Positions 1 through 7,820 of a stretch of DNA of 18,838 bases are shown here, one piece after another. The notes beneath the pieces are model-generated. The model did not search any database. It saw only the letters and a program-made list of their open reading frames with translations, and was not told where the DNA came from. How positions within the stretch are numbered: the stretch's first letter is position 1; the number at the start of each line of letters is the position of its first letter. Where the stretch lies: the NCBI RefSeq assembly GCF_901873445.1, contig NZ_CABFLN010000029.1, positions 1-18,838 on the forward strand. Direction: 5' to 3'. A program made the translations under genes and the position numbers. Origin of the DNA: Gemella haemolysans (GTDB taxonomy: Bacteria > Bacillota > Bacilli > Staphylococcales > Gemellaceae).

Positions 1-1
1 T

Positions 2-1114
2 TTAAATAAGACGTATTTAAAAAAGATAGAAAACTATTATAAAGTAAATGATAATAGCGTCAGATATAGTACTGCTTATGAGAAATACAAGAGTAAAGAC
101 ATAATAACAGAAAATATAACGCAAAATACTCTAGTGTTATTAGGATCTTCAGAATTGACTGCAACAATTAATGAGAAATATCATCCTAATAAAATATTTA
201 ATTATGAAGATTTTAACATTATGCAGATTGGAACAGGATATTCACAAAATATTGTTCAAGCATCAACGTTAGGTTCTATAGAAAGTGCTATGAAAAATAG
301 AAGAGTTGCAATAGTAGAGTCGGTGCAATGGTTTGCTAAGGGCGGTTTGCAAAACGATGCTTTTTTAAATAAATCTTCACAAGAGCATATATATAATACT
401 ATGGCTAATGATAAAATTAGTAAAGAAACAAAAGAAAAGTTTATTAATAGAGTAATTGAACTAACTAGTAATAATAAAGGACAGAATGACATATATAAGA
501 AATATAAAGAGTACTTTATTGAAAATAAGGGAAGCTTTATAGGAGAGAAAGTTCTAGAGTTAGATAAGGATATATATTCATTTAAGAATAAGATTCAGTT
601 TTATACAAATAAAGGAAAAATAGATTATCCTCTTTCTGGACAAAATACACCTGATTATGATTGGGGTACTATGATTGATGAGTTTGTAGAAAAAGTTAAA
701 GAAACTACAAATAATAATGATTATGCGGTGGATAATAAATATTATGATACATATTTAGCTAAAAATTATCCTTCTTTTGAAAATTCAAATAAGGAATTAA
801 GTTACTTAGATTCACCAGAATACACTGATTATAAAATATTCCTTGATATTGCGAAAGAATTAGGGATGGAAGTCGAGGTAATAATTTTCCCTGTTAATGG
901 AAAATGGAATGATTATACTGGAGTCTCTAAGGAAATGCGAGAGCAAACGTATAGAAAAATTGAAGAAATAGCGAAAAAATATGCTAATGTTAAAGTTTTA
1001 AACTATGGTAATCGTGAATATGATGACTATTTCCTATTTGATGTAATGCATGTGGGTGTGAAAGGATGGATGGAAGTTGAAAGAGAGCTTTACAAATTTG
1101 CAAAACAAAATTAG
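2..1114 (+). CDS. dltD: DltD, teichoic acid D-alanylation protein (5' end outside window)
   Basis: DltD is the extracytoplasmic SGNH-fold, membrane-anchored enzyme that helps place D-alanine on (lipo)teichoic acid. The frame is open back to base 2, so the gene starts outside the window and its membrane anchor is not visible; the internal GTG at 134 is not the real start. About 370 residues remain, against roughly 400-430 in the family. Motifs seen are LGSSEL just after that GTG (SGNH block I with the nucleophile Ser), an ESVQWFAKGG stretch like the family's 'PQWF' segment, PVNGKWNDYTG, and the C-terminal DVMHVGVKGW carrying the Asp/His of the active site. The TAG at 1112-1114 overlaps the putative dltX frame. 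The rest of the operon (dltA-C) is presumably to the left. The family call is secure. Confidence 0.93.
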   Translation, partial: LNKTYLKKIENYYKVNDNSVRYSTAYEKYKSKDIITENITQNTLVLLGSSELTATINEKYHPNKIFNYEDFNIMQIGTGYSQNIVQASTLGSIESAMKNRRVAIVESVQWFAKGGLQNDAFLNKSSQEHIYNTMANDKISKETKEKFINRVIELTSNNKGQNDIYKKYKEYFIENKGSFIGEKVLELDKDIYSFKNKIQFYTNKGKIDYPLSGQNTPDYDWGTMIDEFVEKVKETTNNNDYAVDNKYYDTYLAKNYPSFENSNKELSYLDSPEYTDYKIFLDIAKELGMEVEVIIFPVNGKWNDYTGVSKEMREQTYRKIEEIAKKYANVKVLNYGNREYDDYFLFDVMHVGVKGWMEVERELYKFAKQN

Positions 1115-1235
1115 TGATAACTTAAAATTAATTTTATGGGTGATATTCTTTTATGTGTTAATTATGGGAATAATTATTTATTGTTTTGTAACTGATTTTT
1201 CAAATGTTCAAGAATATGTATATAGTGAGTTTTAA
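1098..1235 (+). CDS. dltX: DltX-like small membrane peptide (about 45 aa)
   Basis: This short frame overlaps the end of dltD and encodes a lysine-containing N-terminus, one hydrophobic helix (about residues 9-28, LKLILWVIFFYVLIMGIIIY) and the C-terminus NVQEYVYSEF. It resembles DltX, the roughly 45-50 residue Dlt peptide with one transmembrane helix and a conserved aromatic C-terminal motif of the FxYxxF type; here it reads YVYSEF. From memory of recent work, the motif Tyr carries D-Ala between DltB and DltD. The start is uncertain. TTG at 1098 sits about 10 bases after a purine-rich AAAGAGAG; TTG 1077 and GTG 1140 are alternatives, and the frame closes upstream at the TGA of 1059-1061. DltX usually lies before dltA, so its place after dltD is unusual. 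Confidence rests on the motif and the dltD linkage. Confidence 0.6.
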   Translation: MQNKISDNLKLILWVIFFYVLIMGIIIYCFVTDFSNVQEYVYSEF

Positions 1236-1275
1236 TTAAATTATTTAAATGTAAATATTTAATAATAGTGATAAT

Positions 1276-1310
1276 AGATTGTGCTATGCTTAGTATGTGT
1301 GGTACAATCT
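1276..1310 (+). promoter_or_regulatory. Extended -10 promoter inside an inverted repeat
   Basis: TGG-TACAAT at 1300-1308 is an extended -10 element. TTGTGC at 1279-1284 can serve as a weak -35 with an 18-base spacer. The arms AGATTGTGC (1276-1284) and GTACAATCT (1302-1310) pair over 9 bp with one G.T pair and a 17-base loop, so both promoter boxes lie in the arms. It could be the promoter of the acyltransferase gene, a weak dlt terminator (the following ATTTATATTT is only moderately T-rich), or both. The rest of 1236-1337 shows nothing else. Confidence 0.5.
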
Positions 1311-1337
1311 ATTTATATTTAGGATTAAGGAGAAGTT

Positions 1338-2360
1338 ATGGATATCTTTGTATTATTATTATTTTCGATATTAGTATATTTATTGCCAAACAATAATGAT
1401 TACTTGGGTGTGAAGTCCACAACAGGGTTAAAAGGATTTCTTGCCATAGGAATAGTATTTCATCACTTATCACAGTCGGTGAGTACTGGAGGAGAATTTA
1501 TTAACTTTAAATATATGGGAACGTATATAGTTTCGATTTTTTTATTTTTATCTGCATATGGATTATACGTGCAAAATGAAAGAAAAAAGAATTATTTAAA
1601 TAACTTTTTAACCAAACGGTTAGCTAGAGTTGTTATTCCAGCTTTATTTGTTTCAGGAATATATATAGCTTATTTTGTATTTAATAAACAAACATTACCG
1701 ATTAGTTATTTTATTAATCTTTTAGTAAAAGGGGCAACGATAATAGCGAATGGTTGGTTTGTAGATGTAATCATTTTATTGTACATGTTCTTTTATATAT
1801 CGTTTAAAGTTTTTAGTAATAAAGGAAGTGCAATATTTTGTAATACAATTTTTGTGATAATTTATATTATTTTAGCTATAATTTTAAAATATGATTTTTG
1901 GTGGTATAACAGTACTTTACCTTTTGTAGTCGGATTAGTTTGGGGGAAATATAAAGCAAATATTGATGATTTGTTAAATAATAATTACTTTATATTGTTA
2001 ATGATATTAACGGGATTATTATTTATATCTCATCATTATGATTTTTTATTGAGAAGAATGGATTTGGTGAATAAATATAGTTTGGCGTTAGTAGCGAATG
2101 TAGATAATGTTATCTTTACTATTTTCTTTATCTTGATAGTTAGAAAAATAGATTTTTCTAATAAGTATTTACTGTTTTTAGGTAAGATTTCATTTGAGTT
2201 ATATATGATCCATGGATTAGTGATATCAATAGTTGGAAAGTATTTTATAACATCTAGGTTAAATGATATTATATTTACTATTTTGGTTTTGACAGTTAGT
2301 ATTTTTCTAGCGTGGGTAATCAATGGAATAATTAAGAAAATTAGTATTAAGACAACCTAA
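1338..2360 (+). CDS. Acyltransferase-3 family integral membrane protein
   Basis: The 340-residue protein is hydrophobic throughout, with roughly ten membrane segments. It matches the acyltransferase-3 (OafA/WecH/OatA-type) family, whose members move acetyl or other acyl groups onto sugars at the membrane. Family marks are TGLKGFLAIGIVFHHLSQ (residues 29-46, with the conserved His pair), FLFLSAYGLY (68-77), the basic LTKRLARVVIPALF segment (91-104) and a C-terminal ELYMIHGLVI. There is no extracellular SGNH domain as in OatA. AAGGAG at 1327-1332 fixes the ATG. The gene has its own promoter and terminator, so it is a separate transcription unit between dlt and the polysaccharide operon. Its substrate cannot be read from sequence: the neighbouring glycan, teichoic acid or another wall glycan are all possible. 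Confidence 0.82.
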   Translation: MDIFVLLLFSILVYLLPNNNDYLGVKSTTGLKGFLAIGIVFHHLSQSVSTGGEFINFKYMGTYIVSIFLFLSAYGLYVQNERKKNYLNNFLTKRLARVVIPALFVSGIYIAYFVFNKQTLPISYFINLLVKGATIIANGWFVDVIILLYMFFYISFKVFSNKGSAIFCNTIFVIIYIILAIILKYDFWWYNSTLPFVVGLVWGKYKANIDDLLNNNYFILLMILTGLLFISHHYDFLLRRMDLVNKYSLALVANVDNVIFTIFFILIVRKIDFSNKYLLFLGKISFELYMIHGLVISIVGKYFITSRLNDIIFTILVLTVSIFLAWVINGIIKKISIKTT

Positions 2361-2377
2361 TTTGGATTGTCTTTTTT
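2350..2377 (+). terminator. Rho-independent terminator overlapping the acyltransferase stop codon
   Basis: AGACAACC (2350-2357) pairs with GGATTGTCT (2364-2372) with one bulged A. The loop is TAATTT, and six T follow at 2372-2377. The gene's own TAA (2358-2360) is in the loop. It separates the acyltransferase transcript from the operon that follows. Confidence 0.78.
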
Positions 2378-2388
2378 ACTAGGTTTTC

Positions 2389-2417
2389 TTCTGTTATATT
2401 TAGAAATGTGTTATAAT
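2389..2417 (+). promoter_or_regulatory. Extended -10 promoter of the polysaccharide operon
   Basis: TGT-TATAAT at 2409-2417 is a consensus extended -10 element. The -35 region 17 bases upstream (TTCTGT, 2389-2394) is poor, which is common for extended -10 promoters. It follows the terminator directly and lies about 60 bases before the first operon gene. No other convincing promoter is seen until after 16485, so it may drive the entire cluster. Confidence 0.65.
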
Positions 2418-2479
2418 AAGAAGATAGAATAAATATGAAAAACTGTCTATAAACATTCAGTTAATAAGTAAGGTGAAAG

Positions 2480-3160
2480 ATGAATATTGATAATAGATTT
2501 GAAACAGAAGTGGTAAAAAAGTATAGAGCTTCGATAGAAAAGAAGAAAGTATCGTTATTTCTAAAATTACTTTTTGATAAGGTGCTGGCATTAATTTTGC
2601 TTATTCCTTTATCGCCGATAATTTTAGGAATAGCTATCTGGATAAAACTTGATAGTGAAGGGCCTGTGTTTTACAGGCAAGAGCGTATAACTACATATGG
2701 CAGAACTTTTAGAATCTTTAAGTTTAGAACTATGGTTAAAGATGCGGATAAGCTTGGAACAGCTGTTACTCAGCAAAATGATCCTCGTATTAGTAAGGTA
2801 GGACATAAGCTTCGCAAACTTCGCCTTGACGAACTTCCTCAACTTATAAACGTACTAGTAGGTGATATGAGTTTTGTTGGAGTAAGACCTGAAGTCGCAA
2901 AGTATGTAGATAAATATACTGATGAAATGAATGCAACATTACTTCTTCCAGCAGGAATAACTTCTCCAGCGAGTATCGAATACAAAGATGAAGATGAAGT
3001 TATTGAGAAGTTCAAAGGAAGTGGAAGAAGTGTAGATGAAATCTATGTGGAGGAAATTCTTCCAGATAAGATGAAATATAACTTAAAGTACATTGAAGAA
3101 TTCAGTGTTATAAATGATATTAAAATAATGATAGGAACTGCTATAGCGGTTGTTAAATAA
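2480..3160 (+). CDS. Initiating sugar-1-phosphate transferase (undecaprenyl-phosphate acceptor)
   Basis: This is a bacterial sugar transferase (PglC/WbaP/CpsE catalytic domain family). It moves a sugar-1-phosphate from a UDP-sugar to undecaprenyl phosphate and so starts the repeat unit at the inner membrane face. At 226 residues it is the short form: one hydrophobic segment (about residues 31-57) then the catalytic domain, without the four extra helices of CpsE/WbaP. Motifs are GPVFYRQERI (61-70), FKFRTM (80-85), LRLDELPQL (115-123, with the catalytic Asp-Glu pair) and GVRPEV (134-139). The start follows AAGGTG at 2470-2475. First gene of the operon, directly before a sugar aminotransferase, so its donor is more likely a 4-amino-4,6-dideoxy-HexNAc (bacillosamine or AATGal type) than glucose; that donor is inference. 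Confidence 0.9.
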   Translation: MNIDNRFETEVVKKYRASIEKKKVSLFLKLLFDKVLALILLIPLSPIILGIAIWIKLDSEGPVFYRQERITTYGRTFRIFKFRTMVKDADKLGTAVTQQNDPRISKVGHKLRKLRLDELPQLINVLVGDMSFVGVRPEVAKYVDKYTDEMNATLLLPAGITSPASIEYKDEDEVIEKFKGSGRSVDEIYVEEILPDKMKYNLKYIEEFSVINDIKIMIGTAIAVVK

Positions 3161-3204
3161 AATTAAAATGGTTAAAGTTAAATTTTAATAATTAGGAGTT
3201 TGAG

Positions 3205-4422
3205 ATGAAAAAATATAATATACCATTTTCGCCACCAGATATTAGTGATGGAGAAATTAATGAAGTAATAGATACTTTAAAATCAGGTTGGATTACAACA
3301 GGACCGAAGACAAAAGAATTAGAAAGAAGACTATCAGAATTTACGGATACACCTAAAACGGTTTGTCTTAATTCTGCAACTGCAGCGCTAGAATTAACAT
3401 TACGTGTTCTAGGTATCGGTGAAGGTGATGAAGTTATCGTTCCTGCGATGACATACACAGCTTCTTGTAGTGTGATTTACCATGTTGGAGCAAAGGCTGT
3501 TATCGTTGATATTGCTGAAGATAGTCACGAGATGGACTATGATGCTTTAGCTGATGCTATTACTGAGAATACTAAAGCTGTTATTCCTGTTGATTTAGCG
3601 GGGATTCCATGTGATTATGACAGGATTTTCGAAGTTGTTGAGAGTAAGAAATACTTATTCAAAGTTAATAGTGAATATCAAGAAAAGCTTGGAAGAGTAG
3701 CTGTTGTTGCTGATGGAGCTCATGCTTTAGGAAGTACTTATAAAGGTAAGAAAATTGGTTCCGTAGCTGATTTTACTACATTTTCATTCCACGCTGTGAA
3801 AAACTTCACTACTGCTGAGGGTGGAAGTGTAACTTGGAAAGAAAATGAAAACTTTGATAATGAAGAGTTATATAGAGAATATCAAATATATTCACTTCAT
3901 GGTCAAACAAAAGATGCATTAGCTAAAACAAAAGCAGGATCATGGGAATATGATATTGTTATTCCTGGATATAAATGTAATTTAACTGATATCGCAGCAT
4001 CTATAGGATTAGTTCAATTAGATCGTTATCCTAAACTTTTAGAACGTCGTGAAGATATTATTAATCAGTACAATAAAGGATTCGAAGGGACAAGAATTAC
4101 AGCTCTAAGTCACAGTTCAGAAGATTATAAATCTTGTGGGCACCTGTATATAACTCATGTTGAAGGTGCTACATTTGAACAACGTGGTGAAATAATTATA
4201 AAAATGGCAGAGCGTGGAATTAGCTGTAATGTTCACTATAAACCATTACCGTTATTAACTGCGTATAAAAACTTAGGATTTGACATTGAAAACTATCCTA
4301 ACGCATATAATTACTATGTAAAAGAAATAACATTACCTTTACACACTAGACTTAGTGATGAAGATGTAGCTGTTATTATTGAAAACTTCAAGGGAATAGT
4401 CGAGGAGGTAGTAGGTGAGTAG
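3205..4422 (+). CDS. DegT/DnrJ/EryC1/StrS PLP aminotransferase, nucleotide-sugar type
   Basis: A PLP-dependent sugar aminotransferase of 405 residues, normal for the family. It would convert a UDP-4-keto-6-deoxy-HexNAc to the 4-amino sugar with glutamate as donor. Seen are FSPPDISDGEINEVIDTLKS (8-27), GWITTGPKTKELE (28-40), the phosphate-binding LNSATAALEL (55-64), VADGAHALG (168-176; Asp170 for the pyridine nitrogen, with a nearby His) and TFSFHAVKNFTTAEGG (192-207; Lys199 forms the PLP aldimine). The residue 140-165 insertion is typical of the PglE-like subgroup. AGGAG at 3194-3198 sets the start. The 4,6-dehydratase that should supply its substrate is not in the window. Pneumococcus pairs a similar aminotransferase and sugar transferase for the AATGal of its teichoic acid, which suggests but does not prove the same sugar here. 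Confidence 0.9.
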   Translation: MKKYNIPFSPPDISDGEINEVIDTLKSGWITTGPKTKELERRLSEFTDTPKTVCLNSATAALELTLRVLGIGEGDEVIVPAMTYTASCSVIYHVGAKAVIVDIAEDSHEMDYDALADAITENTKAVIPVDLAGIPCDYDRIFEVVESKKYLFKVNSEYQEKLGRVAVVADGAHALGSTYKGKKIGSVADFTTFSFHAVKNFTTAEGGSVTWKENENFDNEELYREYQIYSLHGQTKDALAKTKAGSWEYDIVIPGYKCNLTDIAASIGLVQLDRYPKLLERREDIINQYNKGFEGTRITALSHSSEDYKSCGHLYITHVEGATFEQRGEIIIKMAERGISCNVHYKPLPLLTAYKNLGFDIENYPNAYNYYVKEITLPLHTRLSDEDVAVIIENFKGIVEEVVGE

Positions 4423-5404
4423 TTGTGGGAATGAATTAATAAGTATAATAGTACCTGTATATAATATTGAACAATACTTAGAAAAATGTGTAAATTCAAT
4501 AATAAATCAAACATATAAAAATTTAGAAATAATTTTAGTAGATGATGGAGCTACTGATAATAGTGGTAAAATGTGCGATGAGTTAGCGAAATTAGACAAC
4601 AGGATAAAGGTATATCATAAAAAAAATGGTGGTTTATCAGATGCAAGAAACTATGGTGTAGAAAGAGCGACTGGAGAATATATCGGATTTGTAGACAGCG
4701 ATGATTATATAGATGAAGAAATGTATGACAAATTATATGAAGCTATAAAAAAAGAGAATACTGATGTAGCTGAATGTAATTTTAGATTTATTTATTCTAA
4801 TAGAATTGCAAATTATACAGAGGATAACTATTATTTAGTATTGAATAGAGATGAGTATACAAAAGAATATATAATTATGAATAAACTTTTTGGTTCTGCA
4901 TGTACAAAATTGATAAGGAGTGATTTGGCTAAGAAAATTAAATTTCCAAAAGGAAAGCTGTATGAGGATAGTTTTTATTCATTAGAATTAATGAAAAAAG
5001 CTAGAAATTTTGTTATATTTGATAGTCCTTATTATAATTATGTAATGAGAGAAAATAGTATTACAAATTCAAAATTTAATGAGAAAAACTTAGATTTAAT
5101 AGAAATTGCTGATGATATTTACGATTATGTTGTATCGACATATCCTTATCTAAAAAAAGAGGCTGACAGACGAAAAATGTATTCTTATTTTAATACATTA
5201 GATGCTATAATTTTGAGTCCAGAGTACAACAATAAAACTTATTTCAATAATATAAAAGCATATTTTCATAAAAATTTTTTACAGTTACTTATAAATAATA
5301 AAATTTCGATTAATAGGAAGATAAGATTATTGATAATGTTAATAAATAAAAAAATGTATAAAAAAATATTACTTAAACATCATAGAAAGCTGATGGGGAA
5401 ATAA
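4415..5404 (+). CDS. GT2 family glycosyltransferase (copy A of a duplicated domain)
   Basis: An inverting GT-A fold glycosyltransferase of 329 residues without membrane segments, expected at the inner membrane face extending the lipid-linked unit. The donor half shows SIIVPVYN (10-17), LVDDGATDNSG (41-51, UDP-binding Asp) and GFVDSDDYID (91-100, DxD-like metal site). The C-terminal half has the KLYEDSFYS stretch seen in streptococcal capsule GT2 proteins. It starts with GTG at 4415, after a strong GAGGAGG (4402-4408), and overlaps the aminotransferase by 8 bases; no in-frame ATG is nearby. Its first 115 or so codons are about 90% identical in DNA to the gene at 13387, while the acceptor half has diverged. 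This suggests a shared donor sugar and different acceptors. The sugar itself is unknown. Confidence 0.9.
   Translation: MSSCGNELISIIVPVYNIEQYLEKCVNSIINQTYKNLEIILVDDGATDNSGKMCDELAKLDNRIKVYHKKNGGLSDARNYGVERATGEYIGFVDSDDYIDEEMYDKLYEAIKKENTDVAECNFRFIYSNRIANYTEDNYYLVLNRDEYTKEYIIMNKLFGSACTKLIRSDLAKKIKFPKGKLYEDSFYSLELMKKARNFVIFDSPYYNYVMRENSITNSKFNEKNLDLIEIADDIYDYVVSTYPYLKKEADRRKMYSYFNTLDAIILSPEYNNKTYFNNIKAYFHKNFLQLLINNKISINRKIRLLIMLINKKMYKKILLKHHRKLMGK
4438..4780 (+). repeat. Direct repeat, copy 1 (GT2 donor domain)
   Basis: This 343-bp stretch aligns without gaps to 13401-13743 at a constant offset of 8,963 bp. I counted about 35 mismatches by hand (about 90% identity), many at third codon positions. 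The longest exact run I noticed is 32 bases (4538-4569). It codes for the donor-binding half of two GT2 enzymes. Confidence 0.85.
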
Positions 5405-5407
5405 ATT

Positions 5408-6415
5408 ATGTTAAATAAGGAAACGCTGTACATTTTTAATACTCAATATCAATTTTTAATAGCGTTGATAAAAGTAAAAGAGGATGGCACAGATTCATTA
5501 GCGATTGTTAATAGAAGATTAGATGAACGTATAGAAAGAATATTGATGACAGAAAAAGTTGTAAAAGATATTATACATATAGATGAGAGTATTTTTGCTT
5601 TTTGTAAATCTATATCTAAAAGGCGAGAATTGAAAAAAAAATTGAAAAAATTTGATAAAGTAGATATATTTATTGATCATTTTACAATAGGGGCTTATCT
5701 AGGTAAATATAAGATTTCATATAATACAATTGAAGATGGTTATAATTTTTTTATGTATGAATATAGAGATTTTAGGGATAAACTTTTTACAAAAGAAGCA
5801 ACCATTCAAGATTATAAAGAATTTATTAAACATTTACTGTTTTGTAAAAAGAACAAACCTGGTTTCGGTAAGTATTGTCAATCCATAGAAGTAAATGACA
5901 TATCAGTAGTTCCAAAAGATGAAAGATATCATAAGTTTAAAGAAGTACCAAGAAAAGTATTATTTAGTAATATAAGTGAAGAAAGAAAACAATTAATATT
6001 GAGAGTCTTTGATGTTGAAGCGTTGTCTGAAGTAAAAGATAAATCAGTTTTAATTTTAACACAACCACTTAGTATAGATGGTCTTTTGACCAGTGATAAA
6101 AAACAATATGGATTTTATAAGAAGATTTGTAATAGATACTTATCTGAGGGCTATGAAGTGTACTTAAAACCTCATCCAAGAGATAGTGTTACTTATGAAA
6201 AAATGAATGGAGTAAAACTAATTGCACAGAGTGTACCGATGGAACTAATTGAGATGGTGAGTGATGTTAAATTTGAACGAATAATAACGCACTCATCAAC
6301 TGCAATAAACTTCTTAACATGTGGCAAGGAAAAGGAAATATTTTTTGATTTTAATACGAGAGAGTATGATGAGAAATTATTAGAAAAATACAATATAAAT
6401 AAGGATGAACTGTAA
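5408..6415 (+). CDS. Probable sialyltransferase (GT52/GT38-like)
   Basis: A 335-residue GT-B-like protein with the three marks of bacterial sialyltransferases: an acidic-acidic-Gly motif IEDGYNFF (108-115; EDG 109-111, candidate general base), an HP motif YLKPHPRDS (252-260, CMP binding) and a Ser/Thr motif ITHSSTAINFL (293-303). ILTQPLSIDGLL (216-227) is also typical of the GT52/polysialyltransferase-like group. It should transfer sialic acid from CMP-Neu5Ac to the growing unit on the cytoplasmic side; linkage (alpha-2,3, -2,6 or -2,8) cannot be read. It lies three bases after the GT2 stop, with GGGGAA at 5395-5400 as ribosome site, and its stop overlaps the wzx start. The neu genes of the same operon supply its donor. 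It has no signal peptide. Confidence 0.78.
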   Translation: MLNKETLYIFNTQYQFLIALIKVKEDGTDSLAIVNRRLDERIERILMTEKVVKDIIHIDESIFAFCKSISKRRELKKKLKKFDKVDIFIDHFTIGAYLGKYKISYNTIEDGYNFFMYEYRDFRDKLFTKEATIQDYKEFIKHLLFCKKNKPGFGKYCQSIEVNDISVVPKDERYHKFKEVPRKVLFSNISEERKQLILRVFDVEALSEVKDKSVLILTQPLSIDGLLTSDKKQYGFYKKICNRYLSEGYEVYLKPHPRDSVTYEKMNGVKLIAQSVPMELIEMVSDVKFERIITHSSTAINFLTCGKEKEIFFDFNTREYDEKLLEKYNINKDEL

Positions 6416-7818
6416 TGAAGAAGAACAAACTATTAAGTTCTAGTTTGGCATATACAATAGGTAATTTATTAATACAAGGATTAAGTTTCATAACACTTCC
6501 GATATATACAAGAGTAATGACTCAAGAAGACTATGGTAATTATAATTTATATAGTTCTTGGGTTGGAATATTTTCTATATTCATTGGACTTCAGATAGTA
6601 GGAAGTTTCAGTATAGCGAAAATAAAATATGAGAATAGATTTAAAGAATATATCGCCACAAGTACAAGTGTAGCTACAATATTTTTTGTATTATTTTCTG
6701 CAGTTTGTTTGATGCTTAGTACTTACTTAGAAAAGATATTAGGATTTTCAACAGGAATATTAATATTCATTTTAATTCAAGGATACTTCAGTCACTTACA
6801 AGGAAGCTTATCACAGTATTATATTCAAACACAAGAAACCAAAAAACAACTTATATTATCATTCTTTATGTCATTTGGAAATGTAGTATTATCACTATTA
6901 TTCCTATTCACACTAAAAAATGATTTTCTAGCTAGAATATTAGGAGGAATAATACCCGGGATAGTTGTAGGTATAATTTTTTTAATATTTATTTACAAAA
7001 ATAGTAGTGTGATACTAGATAAGAAATATGTTAGCTTCATATTGATTACATCAATCCCTTTAGTATTTCATATTCTGGGGCACAACTTACTAAGTCAATT
7101 AGATAGAATAATGATAGGAAGTTATATGACATCCAAAGAAGTTGCGATATATAGTTTTGGGTATTCGCTAGGAAGTATAGTGTCGATAGCGTTAATGAGT
7201 ATGAATACTGCATGGATTCCATGGTTTTTTGAGGAAAAGAAAAAAGGAAATGTTGATCTGATTAATAAATATAAGGAAAGATATTTGTTAATAGGAGTAT
7301 TTTTAACAATAGGATTCTTATCTGTCTTTCCAGAATTAGTGTCAATAATGGGTAGTGCGGATTATAAGAGTAGTAGAGATTTTGTGGTATTAATAGTGAT
7401 AAGTTGTTTTATAGTATTTTTATATACTTTTCCAGTTAATATTCAATTTTATCACGAAAATACAAAATTTATCCCAATAGGAACTCTTTTAGCTGCCGGT
7501 ATAAACTATATATTAAACTATATATTAATCCCAAAAAGTGGTATATATGGAGCTGCGATAGCTACAGTAGCTTCGTATGTATTATTATTGGTGTTTCATC
7601 ATTTGATAGCTAAAATAAAATACAGATACAATGAGATAAGCTTTATCCAATATTTAATTCTTACAGGAGTAGTAAGTATTTACGGTATATTCGCAAATAT
7701 ATTTATAGATAATTTACTAATAAGATGGGGTGGATGTTTAGTTGTATTTATAGTACTAGTTTTATACTATAAGGAAGATGTAGAAGAGATAATGAAAAAA
7801 GTAAAAATTAGGAGATAA
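6415..7818 (+). CDS. wzx: Wzx flippase
   Basis: A 467-residue polytopic protein of the polysaccharide transporter (MOP superfamily) type with about 12-14 helices. It flips the undecaprenyl-pyrophosphate-linked repeat unit across the membrane. The N-terminus SLAYTIGNLLIQGLSFITLP (10-29) followed by IYTRVMTQEDYGNYNLY (30-46) is the classic Wzx opening, and LSQLDRIMIGSYMTSKEVAI in the middle matches the second MOP half. Its ATG shares an A with the sialyltransferase TAA (TAATG at 6413-6417), so the two are translationally coupled. With a Wzy downstream, the cluster uses the Wzx/Wzy route rather than an ABC exporter. It may have evolved to prefer the sialylated unit, which is inference. Confidence 0.93.
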   Translation: MKKNKLLSSSLAYTIGNLLIQGLSFITLPIYTRVMTQEDYGNYNLYSSWVGIFSIFIGLQIVGSFSIAKIKYENRFKEYIATSTSVATIFFVLFSAVCLMLSTYLEKILGFSTGILIFILIQGYFSHLQGSLSQYYIQTQETKKQLILSFFMSFGNVVLSLLFLFTLKNDFLARILGGIIPGIVVGIIFLIFIYKNSSVILDKKYVSFILITSIPLVFHILGHNLLSQLDRIMIGSYMTSKEVAIYSFGYSLGSIVSIALMSMNTAWIPWFFEEKKKGNVDLINKYKERYLLIGVFLTIGFLSVFPELVSIMGSADYKSSRDFVVLIVISCFIVFLYTFPVNIQFYHENTKFIPIGTLLAAGINYILNYILIPKSGIYGAAIATVASYVLLLVFHHLIAKIKYRYNEISFIQYLILTGVVSIYGIFANIFIDNLLIRWGGCLVVFIVLVLYYKEDVEEIMKKVKIRR

Positions 7819-7820
7819 CA

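Noticed and set aside
134..1114. GTG at 134 as the start of dltD
   Set aside because: The frame is open to base 2 and residues before 134 belong to the protein; that start would fall immediately before the catalytic LGSSEL block.
2435..2452. Short ATG frame (MKNCL) in the leader of the polysaccharide operon
   Set aside because: No ribosome site at useful spacing and no overlap with the main start, unlike the leader at 18070.
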